From Vannielia litorea (lineage in GTDB: Bacteria > Pseudomonadota > Alphaproteobacteria > Rhodobacterales > Rhodobacteraceae): a DNA stretch of 41,721 nucleotides. Position 1 is the stretch's first letter, and every line of letters begins with the position of its first letter. The stretch spans positions 1-41,721 of the forward strand of contig NZ_QTNQ01000032.1 of the NCBI RefSeq assembly GCF_018424695.1, read 5' to 3'. Positions 31,430 to 40,010 of this stretch are shown here, piece by piece. A model generated the notes under the pieces. It made no database searches and was not told where the DNA came from. It saw only the letters and a list, made by a program, of their open reading frames with translations. A program made the translations under genes and the position numbers.

Positions 31430-33373
31430 TCAGAACACCTTCGACAGCGTCAGCTTCACGTTGCGCCCCGGTGCCGCATAGGTGGCAAGGTTCGGCGTGT
31501 AGAGCCTGTCGCCCACGTTCTCGATGCCAAAGCGCACCTCCATCCCCTCCAGCGCCCCCTGCTGCGGGCGGTATGTGGCGCGCAGGTTGTGCACCGCATA
31601 GCCCGGCGTGGGCTGGCTGTCGCGATCCTGCCGGGCGGCGGCAACCACCTCCCACGACAGGTCCAGCTCCTCGCCCCAGCGCTTGCCGAAGGTCACCCGC
31701 AGCTCCTTCGCCGGAATGCCGCCGAGAATGTCGCTCGCAGCGCCCGGCGTCTCGTCGTAGCCGTAGGCGATGTTGGCGCTGGCATCGACGTAGAAGCCGC
31801 TCTCCATCGAATAGGCTGCCTCGATCTCCACCCCTTCATAGCGCGCGTCAGTCACCCCGAAGATGGTGGTGATGTCGCTCAGATGGGTGCGATAGGCCAC
31901 GGCCTTGACCTCCAGCGCATCGCCGCTGCGCAACAGGTTGGCCCCGTCATAGCCCAGCCCCAGTTCGAAGGTGCGGCCCTTCTCGCTCTGCGCGCGAAAG
32001 GTCGCATCCGCCAGATCGTCGAGCACCGGCAGCGACTCGTTGTAGTAAGCGCCGCCGAAAACCGAGAAACCGTTGCCGAAGGCGTAGCGCGCCGAGACGC
32101 CGCCCACGAGCGCATCCATCTCACCCTCGAAATCCACGTCGCTGCCGGTCAGCTTCTGGCTCTCCCAGCGCAGTTCCGGCGTGACGGTGAGGCCATTGCG
32201 GAAGTCCATCTCGTCCACCAGGAACACGGCAAGCCGCTTGTCGGTCCCGCCGGGGGCGGAGGCCGCATCAAGCCGCTTCCGGTTGGAAAGCTCAACACCC
32301 GCCGTCAGTTCATGCGCGGCCCAGCTTGTGTCGAAGAAGGCGGTGTTCTTCAGCAACAGCTTGGTCGTCTCGTAGCGATGGTCGGCATCGAGCACCGGCG
32401 AAATCGGGATGCCCACGGCCTCCTGCATGATCTCCTGATCCGAGTAGCTGAGGCTGACCATGAGGTTCACCATGTCGGTGGTCGGGCTGTCGTATTCATA
32501 GCGCAGCTCGGCGGTGCGGTCGGTGGTCTGCCGGTTCACGTTGCCGAAGATCCCCGCCGAGGTGGCGAAGGTGTCATAGGGCACGTCCTGCTCGTCGGTC
32601 GAGGTTTCCTGCAAGATCACGCTCAGGCGGTGCTCGTCGGCACTGCCAAAGCTGTAGCGCCCCGTCACCATCCACGACGGCAGGCCAATGCCGTTTTCCG
32701 TGCGGTCGTTGCCCGCGCCATCCACCGTGATGCCCTCTTCGCGCCATGTGAAATTGGCCAGCATCTCGAAGCCGTCGGCCTGATAGCCCAGCGTCGAAGA
32801 GGAGGCGATGCCATCGCCGTTGGTCGAGAATTGCAGAAGCTGCCGCACCTTCCACCCGGCCTCCTCGCCGAACACGTCCGGGGCAAAGGACGGCTCGGCG
32901 CGCACCAGCCCGCCGATTAAGCCCGAGCCATACTGAAAGGTGCCACCCGGCCCACGAAAGACCTGCACCGAGTTGTAAAGCGCAGGGTCGGTGAAAAGCT
33001 GATTGCCGACGCGATAGATCTCTTCCGACCCCTTCGACGAGTTGCCAACCTGAATGCCCACCTTCTGGTCGGAGCCATAGGTGCCATTGGCCCCCAGCCC
33101 CCGGATGGAAATACCCGAGCCAACCGGCGTGCCGCCGTTCACCAGATTCACGCCCGGAACGGAATCGACCAGCTCGGCAATCGTGCCGCCCTGCCTGTCT
33201 TCGATCTCGGTGCTGTCCACGGTGGTGGTGGCGTTGGCGCTGTCGGTCGCCACGTCGCGCTTGCTGTCGACGACGATGGGCGCGAGGTCGACAACCTCTT
33301 GTGCGGTGGCCGAGCCAGCCGCGATTGCGGCGCTGCACAGAAGCAGCGCGCGCATCCCCTTGAATGCGGTCAT
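31430..33373 (-). CDS. TonB-dependent receptor, probably for iron or haem
   Basis: Outer-membrane receptor of 647 residues with signal peptide (ending AAGSATAQ), a TonB-box-like LAPIVVDS after it, the plug (GTIAELVDSVPGVNLVNGG, SGISIRGLG, VQVFRGPGGTFQYGSG) and a beta-barrel with terminal Phe (TLSKVF). A TGA-N9-TCA palindrome 111 bases upstream resembles the RirA iron box, so iron limitation probably induces it. No transport partners lie next to it, so the substrate (ferric siderophore or haem) is open. It is transcribed alone on the minus strand. Confidence 0.88.
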   Translation of the reverse strand: MTAFKGMRALLLCSAAIAAGSATAQEVVDLAPIVVDSKRDVATDSANATTTVDSTEIEDRQGGTIAELVDSVPGVNLVNGGTPVGSGISIRGLGANGTYGSDQKVGIQVGNSSKGSEEIYRVGNQLFTDPALYNSVQVFRGPGGTFQYGSGLIGGLVRAEPSFAPDVFGEEAGWKVRQLLQFSTNGDGIASSSTLGYQADGFEMLANFTWREEGITVDGAGNDRTENGIGLPSWMVTGRYSFGSADEHRLSVILQETSTDEQDVPYDTFATSAGIFGNVNRQTTDRTAELRYEYDSPTTDMVNLMVSLSYSDQEIMQEAVGIPISPVLDADHRYETTKLLLKNTAFFDTSWAAHELTAGVELSNRKRLDAASAPGGTDKRLAVFLVDEMDFRNGLTVTPELRWESQKLTGSDVDFEGEMDALVGGVSARYAFGNGFSVFGGAYYNESLPVLDDLADATFRAQSEKGRTFELGLGYDGANLLRSGDALEVKAVAYRTHLSDITTIFGVTDARYEGVEIEAAYSMESGFYVDASANIAYGYDETPGAASDILGGIPAKELRVTFGKRWGEELDLSWEVVAAARQDRDSQPTPGYAVHNLRATYRPQQGALEGMEVRFGIENVGDRLYTPNLATYAAPGRNVKLTLSKVF

Positions 33374-33484
33374 GATAAGTCCCTCAGACGGTTTGGTTGC
33401 TGGCTGGCCTGAGGGCTTGCATGGGCTGATGCGTGGAAGGCTCGCGCGGGGCCAGCCTCATGTGATAGCTGCGCCTAAATTACA

Positions 33485-33499
33485 TGACTAAAATAGTCA
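33485..33499 (-). promoter_or_regulatory. Possible RirA-type iron-responsive box
   Basis: Perfect palindrome TGACTA-TTT-TAGTCA, which fits the TGA-N9-TCA iron-responsive operator described for RirA in Rhizobiales and Rhodobacterales. It is AT-rich in a GC-rich background and lies 111 bases before the TonB receptor start. A TTGACT -35-like element overlaps it on the minus strand. Confidence 0.55.
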
Positions 33500-33569
33500 A
33501 GATTGCTGTTGCTTGTCAGCTCTGGCCTTGCGGCCTTGGCGCAACGGGCCACTCCGCCCTTGCCTTGCC

Positions 33570-35009
33570 CTACTCCGCGGCGCGAGGGCTTTCCGGCGCC
33601 GTGACCTCAAGCAAGCTGTCGTCCTCGGCCAGTTCACGCGGCAGCACCACGGCAAACTCGGTGCCATCCGGGCCGGTGCGGAGCAGGTCGAGCCGCCCGC
33701 CATGGCCGCGCACCAGCTCGGCCGAAATCGCCAGCCCCAGCCCGCTGCCGCCCTTGCGATAGCCCCCCTGGAACGGCTGAAACAGGTGTTCCTGCGCCTT
33801 CACCGGCAGGCCCGGGCCAGTGTCCGTCACGGTAATCGTCCAGCCGTCCTCGTCTTCTTCGCCGGCGATGCAGATCTCGCCCGGTTTGCCGGTGGCCACA
33901 ATCGCCTGCCGTGCGTTGCGGATCAGGTTTGTCAGCACCCGGAAAAGCTGCTCGGGGTCGGCCCGCAAGGTCAGCCCGGCGGGGATGTCCTCGGCGTAGG
34001 AAATATCATGCTCCCCCGCCGCCAGCCGCTCGCTGTCGATCACGTCGCCCACCACCGGCGCCAGCGCGAAGCGTGACAGTTTCGGCGGCGCCTCCTCGGC
34101 CCGGCCAAAGGCCAGCGTGCTCTCGCAAAGGTTCACCGCGCGGCTGATCGAGTTCACCAGCTTCGGCGCGGCGCGGGCCACCGCCGGGTCTTTCGAGGTT
34201 TCCATCCGGTCGGCAAAAAGCTGGGCCGTGGTGAGGATGTTGCGCAGATCGTGGCTGATGCGGGCCACCGCACCGCCAAGCTGGGCCAGCCGCTCCTTCT
34301 GCTTCAGCGCCGTGGTCAACTGGGTCTGCATCTCGGCCAGCCCCTCCTCGGCCTCGCGCAACTCCAGCGCTCCGGCGGAGGGGGCGATGATGCGGCGGGC
34401 GTCCTCCGGCGCGCGGGCATAGCTGGCCATCGCATCCACCACCCGGTGGATCGGCCCCACGATGAACACCCGCACCGCGATGAACAGCAGCAGCGCCGTC
34501 AGCGCCGAGATCGCCGCCGACAGCCACAGGATGCGCAGCCCGTAGTCGATCATCGCCATCCGCAGCTCGCCGGTGTCCATCGTCACCTCGATCAGCAGCC
34601 CCGCCTGCTCCACCGGATCGCCGATCACCCGGATCAGCTCCGGCTCGGCCCGCCAGAGCCGCTGCATCGCATCCGTCATCAGCGCCCACGGCCCCGGGTC
34701 GCGCAGGTCGTAGGTTTCGGTCACCGGGGCGATGATGGGGGAGGAGAGGATAAGTTCGCGCATCTCGTCGCGCCGCAGAACCACGTTCTTCACGCCCGCG
34801 TTTTGCAGCAGCTCGGCCTCCAGGTTGGCGTCGATCACCTCGTCGGTCGCCAGCAGCGCCAGCGAGGCGATCTGCGCCCGCTCAAGGCGCGACAGCAGGA
34901 AATCTTCGCGGTAGCGCGCGATGGAGGGCACGAAGATCAGCACTTCGGCCAGCATGACGAAGGCAATCGTCAGCATCAGGAAGCGGCCGGAGAGCGTATT
35001 CAGGAACAT
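33570..35009 (-). CDS. Sensor histidine kinase
   Basis: Membrane kinase of 479 residues. TM1 is at about 10-30, a periplasmic sensor of about 130 residues follows, TM2 is at about 161-184 and a HAMP linker follows. The HisKA motif ISHDLRNILTTAQLF holds the phospho-acceptor His253. The ATPase domain has NLIRNARQAI (N box), DTGPGLP (G1) and GGSGLGLAIS (G2). No response regulator gene is adjacent, so its partner is encoded elsewhere. It lies 52 bases downstream of the flavin reductase gene on the same strand and probably shares its transcript. The signal is unknown. Confidence 0.92.
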   Translation of the reverse strand: MFLNTLSGRFLMLTIAFVMLAEVLIFVPSIARYREDFLLSRLERAQIASLALLATDEVIDANLEAELLQNAGVKNVVLRRDEMRELILSSPIIAPVTETYDLRDPGPWALMTDAMQRLWRAEPELIRVIGDPVEQAGLLIEVTMDTGELRMAMIDYGLRILWLSAAISALTALLLFIAVRVFIVGPIHRVVDAMASYARAPEDARRIIAPSAGALELREAEEGLAEMQTQLTTALKQKERLAQLGGAVARISHDLRNILTTAQLFADRMETSKDPAVARAAPKLVNSISRAVNLCESTLAFGRAEEAPPKLSRFALAPVVGDVIDSERLAAGEHDISYAEDIPAGLTLRADPEQLFRVLTNLIRNARQAIVATGKPGEICIAGEEDEDGWTITVTDTGPGLPVKAQEHLFQPFQGGYRKGGSGLGLAISAELVRGHGGRLDLLRTGPDGTEFAVVLPRELAEDDSLLEVTAPESPRAAE

Positions 35010-35061
35010 TTCTCGCGCGTTATACCATTTCCGCGCCGCGGCTGCGACCGGCGCACATACC

Positions 35062-36471
35062 CTAGGGCAGGAAGCGTTGCACCAGTCCGACGACGCGCTT
35101 GACCATCGGGCTCTCGAAGAGCTTCGGAGAGAAATAGGCACCCGCGGCGCGTTTGTTAAGCTCTTGCAGCGTCGGATAGGGCAGAACCGTGTTCGCCAGC
35201 GCGGTCAGCTTGTGGCCATTGGCGATGGCCGTGGCCCATGCGGCGATGAGTTCGCCCGCCTGCGGCCCGGCAATCGTCGCCCCCACCGGCTTGCCGCCTG
35301 AGACCATCAGCTTCAGCCGCCCGTCGAGCCGCATGGCGCGGGCCCGGTCGCTGTCGTTGTAGGCGAGGTTTATCACGTCGAGGTTGCCGCCGAACTTCTC
35401 CCGGGCCTGCACTTCGGTGAGCCCGACCTGCGCCAGTTCCGGATCGGTGTAGGTGACCCACGGAATGTGATTGGTCTTCGCCTTGGCAGGCAGCCCGAAC
35501 ATGGCCGAGCGGATGACCACGCCGGCGTGGTAGCCCGCAACATGGGTGAATTGCAGGCCGCCCGCCGCGTCGCCGATGGCATAGACCTTCCGGTTCGACA
35601 CTGAGCGCAGCGAAGCATCCACCTTCACCGCCCGGTCATGCTCCACATCGGCAACCTTCAGGTTCAGCCGGTCGATATTCACCTGCCGCCCCACGGCGAC
35701 CAGCAGGTGTGAGCCGGTCACAGGGCCCTGCTGCGTGTGCACCGTCACGCCGCCCTCTGCGGTTACCTTCTCGGCGGCGGTCTCTTCCATGATCTCGATG
35801 CCCTCGGCGCGCAGCTTCTCAAGCACGAAACCGGCCATCTCCGGGTCATCCTTGCCCAGCGCCGTCTGCGCCTCGATCACCGTCACCTTGCAGCCCAGCC
35901 GCGCATGGGCCTGGGCCATCTCCAGCCCAATCGGACCACCGCCGATGACGATGAGATGCTCGGGCTTTTCACGCAGCTCGAAAATGGTTTCGTTGGTGTA
36001 ATAATCAACCCCGTCCAGTCCGTCGATCGGCGGCACGAAGGGGCGGGAGCCAGTGGCGATGACGAAGCGACGGGCGGTGATAGAATGCGCCCCGGCGCGC
36101 AGCTCGGTCGGCGAGATAAAGCTGCCCCACTCACGGATCACCTGCACGCCCAACCCCTCGAAACGCTCCTGGCTGTCATGCGGCTCGATCCCGGCAATCA
36201 CCTCGGCCACGTGGTCCTTGGCCCTGGCGTAATCCACCTTCGGCTCCACCGGGCCAATCCCGAAGGGCGCGCCGGTCGTCATTGCATGGGCGTGATGCGC
36301 CGCCGAAAGCAGCGCCTTGGAGGGCACGCAGCCGTAGTTCAGGCAGTCGCCGCCCATCTTGTGGCCCTCGACGAGCACCGTCTTCGCCCCCATCTGGGCC
36401 GCGCCGGAGGCCACCGAAAGCCCGCCGGAGCCTGCCCCGATGATGCAGATATCTGCCTTGATCGCCGTCAT
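35062..36471 (-). CDS. Pyridine nucleotide-disulfide oxidoreductase (MerA/Lpd-like)
   Basis: The 469-residue flavoprotein has the N-terminal FAD motif GAGSGGLSVASGAA, the redox-active disulfide GGDCLNYGCVPSK (Cys43, Cys48), the NAD(P) motif GGGPIGLEMAQAHARLG and the second FAD motif YAIGDAAGGLQFTH. The C-terminal active-site HPT of lipoamide dehydrogenase appears as PYPTLQELNKRAAG, as in MerA-like reductases linked to TVP38 proteins. The N-terminal metal-binding domain and C-terminal Cys pair of true MerA are absent, so mercury reduction is unlikely. It starts one base after the TVP38 stop. Substrate unknown. Confidence 0.9.
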   Translation of the reverse strand: MTAIKADICIIGAGSGGLSVASGAAQMGAKTVLVEGHKMGGDCLNYGCVPSKALLSAAHHAHAMTTGAPFGIGPVEPKVDYARAKDHVAEVIAGIEPHDSQERFEGLGVQVIREWGSFISPTELRAGAHSITARRFVIATGSRPFVPPIDGLDGVDYYTNETIFELREKPEHLIVIGGGPIGLEMAQAHARLGCKVTVIEAQTALGKDDPEMAGFVLEKLRAEGIEIMEETAAEKVTAEGGVTVHTQQGPVTGSHLLVAVGRQVNIDRLNLKVADVEHDRAVKVDASLRSVSNRKVYAIGDAAGGLQFTHVAGYHAGVVIRSAMFGLPAKAKTNHIPWVTYTDPELAQVGLTEVQAREKFGGNLDVINLAYNDSDRARAMRLDGRLKLMVSGGKPVGATIAGPQAGELIAAWATAIANGHKLTALANTVLPYPTLQELNKRAAGAYFSPKLFESPMVKRVVGLVQRFLP

Positions 36472-36472
36472 G

Positions 36473-37207
36473 TCAGAGGCCTTTCTTGCCGCGCAGGGCT
36501 TTCAGAACGATGGGGAGGGCCGCCAGCGCGCAAAGGCCGAGGATGGGCAGCAGGATGTGCGTCTCGAAGATGATGCCAAGGTTCGGCGTCTCGCCCCGGG
36601 CAAACACCTCGCCAAGCCCCGCCCCAACCGAGGTGTAAACCACCGCGCCGGGGATGATGCCAAGGAAGGTGGTCACGGCGAAGCGGTAAAGCGGCACACC
36701 GACGAAGGCGGGCACGAGGTTGGCCACGAAGAAGGGCACGGCGGGCACGAGCCGGATCAGAAAGAGCATCTCCCACTGGTTGGCGTCGATCCCGGCCTTG
36801 ATCTTCTGCACCGTCCCGCCCGCACCTTCGAGCTTCTCCGAAAGCCTGTCACCCAAGCCCCAGCGCGCCGCCTGGAAGATGCAGATCGCACCCAGCGTGG
36901 CAGCGGTGACGTTGAAGAGCGCGCCGGGGAAGGTGGCAAAAAGGAAGCCGCCGGTCAGCGTCGCCACCGTGGCCCCGGGCAGCGAAAAGGCCACAATCAC
37001 CACGTAGATCGCGATGAAGGCGAGCACGGTGAGCAGGTAATTCGCGTCGCGAAAGGCAATCAGCGCCTCGCGGTTCTCGGCCAGCGTCTCGAAGCTCAGG
37101 TAATCACGCAGGAAGAAGGCCCCGGCGAGTGCAACGGCGAGAATGGCCAGCAGCGGCAAGCGTTTGAGCCACGGGCTCTTCGCCCCCGTTTCGGTCATGT
37201 CTGCCAT
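36473..37207 (-). CDS. TVP38/TMEM64 (DedA-like) membrane protein
   Basis: The 244-residue inner-membrane protein has about six hydrophobic segments. The conserved core is AFSLPGATVATLTGGFLFATFPGAL, then LIRLVPAVPFFVANLVPAFVGV and FLGIIPGAVVYTSVGAGLGE, matching the SNARE-associated/VTT domain whose members scramble or flip lipids. ATG at 37207 is used; a second ATG three codons later is possible. It is first in an apparent operon with the flavin disulfide reductase and the sensor kinase. Pairing of a VTT protein with a Lpd-like reductase recurs in bacteria and suggests a joint membrane redox function. Confidence 0.9.
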   Translation of the reverse strand: MADMTETGAKSPWLKRLPLLAILAVALAGAFFLRDYLSFETLAENREALIAFRDANYLLTVLAFIAIYVVIVAFSLPGATVATLTGGFLFATFPGALFNVTAATLGAICIFQAARWGLGDRLSEKLEGAGGTVQKIKAGIDANQWEMLFLIRLVPAVPFFVANLVPAFVGVPLYRFAVTTFLGIIPGAVVYTSVGAGLGEVFARGETPNLGIIFETHILLPILGLCALAALPIVLKALRGKKGL

Positions 37208-37396
37208 CCCGTCATCCCTTTGATCGCCCGTCAGTCATGGCAGAAGATGGGCGCTTGCCCTATGCGGGGCGCGGCAGATCACGCCCGGTTGATGCGAGGT
37301 GAGCACATCGGGCAGGATCGGCCCCGCCGGGCGCGGGTTTGTTACAGGACGCCGCGCGCCGCGCCGGAAATGTTGCAAAAATCCCGCCGGGGCGAA

Positions 37397-37425
37397 TTGA
37401 CAGACCACCGGCAGCCCCCTATTGA
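37397..37425 (+). promoter_or_regulatory. Sigma-70-type promoter of rpmH-rnpA
   Basis: Consensus -35 TTGACA (37397-37402), a 17-base spacer and -10 TATTGA (37420-37425), about 70 bases upstream of rpmH. One of the clearest promoters in the window. Confidence 0.7.
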
Positions 37426-37493
37426 GCGGGCTTCTAACACATCGAGCCGCCCGAATCCGTTGGGCTGGCCTGACCCGAACCGGAGTAAGCGCC

Positions 37494-37628
37494 ATGAAAC
37501 GCACTTTCCAGCCTTCCAACCTCGTCCGCAAGCGGCGTCACGGGTTCCGCGCGCGCATGGCCACCAAGGCCGGCCGCAAGATCCTCAACGCCCGCCGCGC
37601 CCGCGGCCGGAAGAGCCTGAGCGCCTGA
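37494..37628 (+). CDS. rpmH: 50S ribosomal protein L34
   Basis: Basic 44-residue protein with the family signature [20 protein letters not shown] followed by [19 protein letters not shown]. It binds 23S rRNA early in large-subunit assembly. CGGAG precedes the ATG by eight bases. It is followed after 17 bases by rnpA, the universal arrangement. Confidence 0.98.
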
Positions 37629-37645
37629 GGCGCCGCGGGGCAGAG

Positions 37646-38041
37646 ATGCCCGGCGTAGAGGCAAAGGTTGATGAAACCGCCGGGGGCGAGAGCCCTGCGG
37701 CGGTTTTCGCTTGTCCGGAGATCCTGAAGAAACGGGCCGATTTTCTGGCGTGCGCCCGCGCGCGGCGGCAGCACACGCCCGGCTTCGTGGTGCAGGGCCG
37801 CCGTCGCGCCGAAGGCGGGCCTGTGCGCGTGGGCTTCACCTGCTCCAAAAAGGTCGGCAACGCGGTGGCCCGCAACCGCGCCAAGCGCCGCCTGCGCGAG
37901 ATCGCCCGCGCCGTGTTGCCCGAGGCCGGACGCCCGGGATGGGATTACGTGCTGATCGGGCGGGCCGGGGAAACGGCGGCGCGCGACTTCGCCCTGATGC
38001 AGGACGAGCTGCGCGCGGCGCTGGCAAAGCTGCATGGCTAG
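37646..38041 (+). CDS. rnpA: Ribonuclease P protein component
   Basis: The 131-residue basic protein assists the RNase P RNA in trimming tRNA 5' ends. The RNR motif is visible as AVARNRAKRRLREIAR, preceded by VRVGFTCSKKVGN. ATG at 37646 is used; it gives a variable N-terminal extension of about 30 residues before KKRADFLACARARR. The long open frame upstream is an artefact of GC-rich sequence. It is followed by repeat copy C and then yidD. Confidence 0.95.
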   Translation: MPGVEAKVDETAGGESPAAVFACPEILKKRADFLACARARRQHTPGFVVQGRRRAEGGPVRVGFTCSKKVGNAVARNRAKRRLREIARAVLPEAGRPGWDYVLIGRAGETAARDFALMQDELRAALAKLHG

Positions 38042-38164
38042 CGCGAGGACGCCTCGAAGGGCGGACGAGCGCGCCGCCGGGGGCAGCTCTTCAAGGCCCT
38101 TCGGCCTTTCATCGCAGCTGCGAAGAGGGCCGCAAGGACCGATGAGCTGCCCGGCGGCCGGGCC
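38042..38164. repeat. Dispersed palindromic repeat, copy C
   Basis: Fills the whole rnpA-yidD gap. It shares GCGAGGAC-CCTCGAAGGGC, CATCGCAGCTGCGAAGAGG and CGATGAGC with copy B. Outer arms GCCGCCGGG-(GG)-CAGCTC and GAGCTGCCCGGCGGC are complementary over 15 bases apart from a two-base bulge, so the transcript can fold into one long hairpin enclosing the palindrome TCGCAGCTGCGA. Confidence 0.8.
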
Positions 38165-38386
38165 ATGACGCTTCTCGCGCGCCTGTTCGCCCTCCCCGTC
38201 CGCGCCTATCGGCTGATCTTCTCGCCCTGGGTCGGGCACAACTGCCGCTATCATCCCACCTGCTCGGCCTACGCGCTGGAAGCGCTCGAAAAGCACGGCG
38301 GCCTCAAGGGCGGCTGGCTCGCCCTCCGCCGCATCCTGCGCTGCCACCCCTGGGGCGGCTCGGGCGTGGACGACGTGCCGAAGTGA
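38165..38386 (+). CDS. yidD: Membrane protein insertion efficiency factor YidD
   Basis: Small 73-residue protein with the family pattern: an amphipathic N-terminal helix (LLARLFALPVRAYRLIFSPW), CRYHPTCSAYALEALEKHG and CHPWGGSGVD. YidD helps YidC-dependent insertion at the inner membrane. The position after rnpA is canonical, but yidC does not follow here. Its stop overlaps the GTG of the next gene. Confidence 0.95.
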   Translation: MTLLARLFALPVRAYRLIFSPWVGHNCRYHPTCSAYALEALEKHGGLKGGWLALRRILRCHPWGGSGVDDVPK

Positions 38387-39369
38387 GCACGCTCCACCTC
38401 ATCCCCGGCCTCTCCGCTGGCGGCGCGCTGCGCCAGCACCTGCGCGCCTCGGGCGATGCGGGCCGGGTGATCGCGCTCTACGACTGCTTCGACATCGGCG
38501 CCATCCCGCGGGGCGACGACCCGCTGGAGGTGGCGATCCGCCGGGGCCGGGCCGAGGCGACGCGAACCGGAGACGCCGAGTTCGCCGCCCGCGCCGCAGA
38601 TGACATGGCCGCGCTTGCCATGGCCGTGGACAGCGCCGAAGGTATCGCGCTCTGGGCCGGGGAGACGCTTCAGGAGCAGTTCGCCCTCGCCTTCGCAATC
38701 GCGCTCGCAACGCATCGGGGCAAAGCCGACAGCCTCGCCCTCCATCAACTGCACCTGCCGGGGCCTCTGAAGAGCATCGGCAACCACCAGCCGGGTGACT
38801 TTGCCGAAGCTCCGAAGGCCCGCCCGCTCACCCGCGCCGAGGCCGCGCTCTACCCGGCGCTCTGGCGCGCGCTTCAGGCCCCCACGCCCGAGCCACTTCT
38901 GGCGCTGCGCCGCGACCCGGCCCTTCCAGTGCCCCTGCGCGCCGCGCTCGACGCCCATTTTGCGCGCTTCCCCCACGCCGCGACCGGCCTCGGCGCACGG
39001 GAAGAGCGGGTGCTGGCCCAGCTTTCCGAGGAATGGCGCCTCGGCGCGCACCTCATCTCCCATGCGCTGGCCTGGTGGGAAGACGCGATGATCGACATGG
39101 TGGGCGACCTAGACCTGCTGACAATCCTGCGCAGCTTCGCCGCCCGGCCCGAGGATCAGCCGGTGGTCGAAATCCGCGAAGAGGGGCGCGCCCGCTTCGG
39201 CTTCTCCGCCCGGCTGACCGCCTATGGCGCGGCGCTGGCCCGCGGCGGGGCGAGCCTGGTGGAGGACGGCGGGATCGACGCCCAGATCGGCGGGGTGCGC
39301 ATTGTCTCCGGCGCAGGGCCGCTCTGGCTACGCACCGGCGGGGCCGAAATTCTCGCCCGCCGCGATTGA
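38383..39369 (+). CDS. DUF1835-like protein
   Basis: The 328-residue soluble protein has an N-terminus, LHLIPGLSAGGALRQHL followed by VIALYDCFDIGAIPRGD, that fits the DUF1835 pattern, and a C-terminal part like the DUF3658 domain that often accompanies it. No catalytic motif is known. The GTG start overlaps the yidD stop as GTGA. I consider the family tentative and the function unknown. Confidence 0.65.
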   Translation: MSTLHLIPGLSAGGALRQHLRASGDAGRVIALYDCFDIGAIPRGDDPLEVAIRRGRAEATRTGDAEFAARAADDMAALAMAVDSAEGIALWAGETLQEQFALAFAIALATHRGKADSLALHQLHLPGPLKSIGNHQPGDFAEAPKARPLTRAEAALYPALWRALQAPTPEPLLALRRDPALPVPLRAALDAHFARFPHAATGLGAREERVLAQLSEEWRLGAHLISHALAWWEDAMIDMVGDLDLLTILRSFAARPEDQPVVEIREEGRARFGFSARLTAYGAALARGGASLVEDGGIDAQIGGVRIVSGAGPLWLRTGGAEILARRD

Positions 39370-39422
39370 CCGGGGCAGGCTCAAGCGGCGATGCTGGGCC
39401 ATTGCAACCCGGAGATTTCCCG

Positions 39423-39920
39423 ATGACCCGCCGCCTTTTCCTCGCGCTCTGCCTCGCCGCCGCCACCCTGCTCACGGCCCTGCCCCCCTCGGCGGCCACG
39501 GCCCAGGCCGTCTATGTCCAGGATACCGACGACGGCTACCTCAACCTCCGGCGGGGCCCGGGCAGCGGCCATGCGATCCTCCTGCGCCTCACCGCAGGCA
39601 CCGCCCTTCAGATCACGGGCGCGCAGGGCAACTGGCGGCAGGTGATCCTGCCTGACGGGATGCGCGGCTGGGTCCACGCCCGCTACATCGCCCCGCAATA
39701 CTTCGCCCAGCGCCCCTATTCCTTCGTGGTGCTGGCCACCAGCGACGGATACCTCAACATGCGGCGCGGGCCGGGCACGCGCTTCGGCATCATCCGGCGG
39801 CTCCATGCCGGGCAAATGCTGCTCTGGCAGGGCGCGCGCGAGGGGAACTGGACCCAGGTACAACTGCCCGACGGCACGACCGGCTGGGCAAGCATCCGCT
39901 ACCTCGGGGCGGTCAACTAG
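39423..39920 (+). CDS. Secreted protein with two SH3b domains
   Basis: The 165-residue protein has a signal peptide (MTRRLFLALCLAAATLLTAL...ATAQA) followed by two bacterial SH3 repeats: GYLNLRRGPGSGHAILLRL...GWVHARYI and GYLNMRRGPGTRFGIIRRL...GWASIRYL. The repeats are about 70 residues each and clearly related, so an internal duplication is likely. Such domains bind peptidoglycan or proteins in the periplasm. GGAG stands nine bases before the ATG. It is a separate gene between the DUF1835-like and Rieske genes. Confidence 0.9.
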   Translation: MTRRLFLALCLAAATLLTALPPSAATAQAVYVQDTDDGYLNLRRGPGSGHAILLRLTAGTALQITGAQGNWRQVILPDGMRGWVHARYIAPQYFAQRPYSFVVLATSDGYLNMRRGPGTRFGIIRRLHAGQMLLWQGAREGNWTQVQLPDGTTGWASIRYLGAVN

Positions 39921-40010
39921 GGCCAAAAGCGCCACCTCGTGTCGCCCTGAGGCAAGCCGCCGCCGCCTGCCCACCCCTAGCCTTTCGGGGCAAAAGGGAG
40001 CCGCGCCACC

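Noticed and set aside
36359..38041. A 560-codon frame running through rpmH into rnpA
   Set aside because: It is a shadow across the TVP38 and rpmH genes; only the part from 37646 encodes RnpA.
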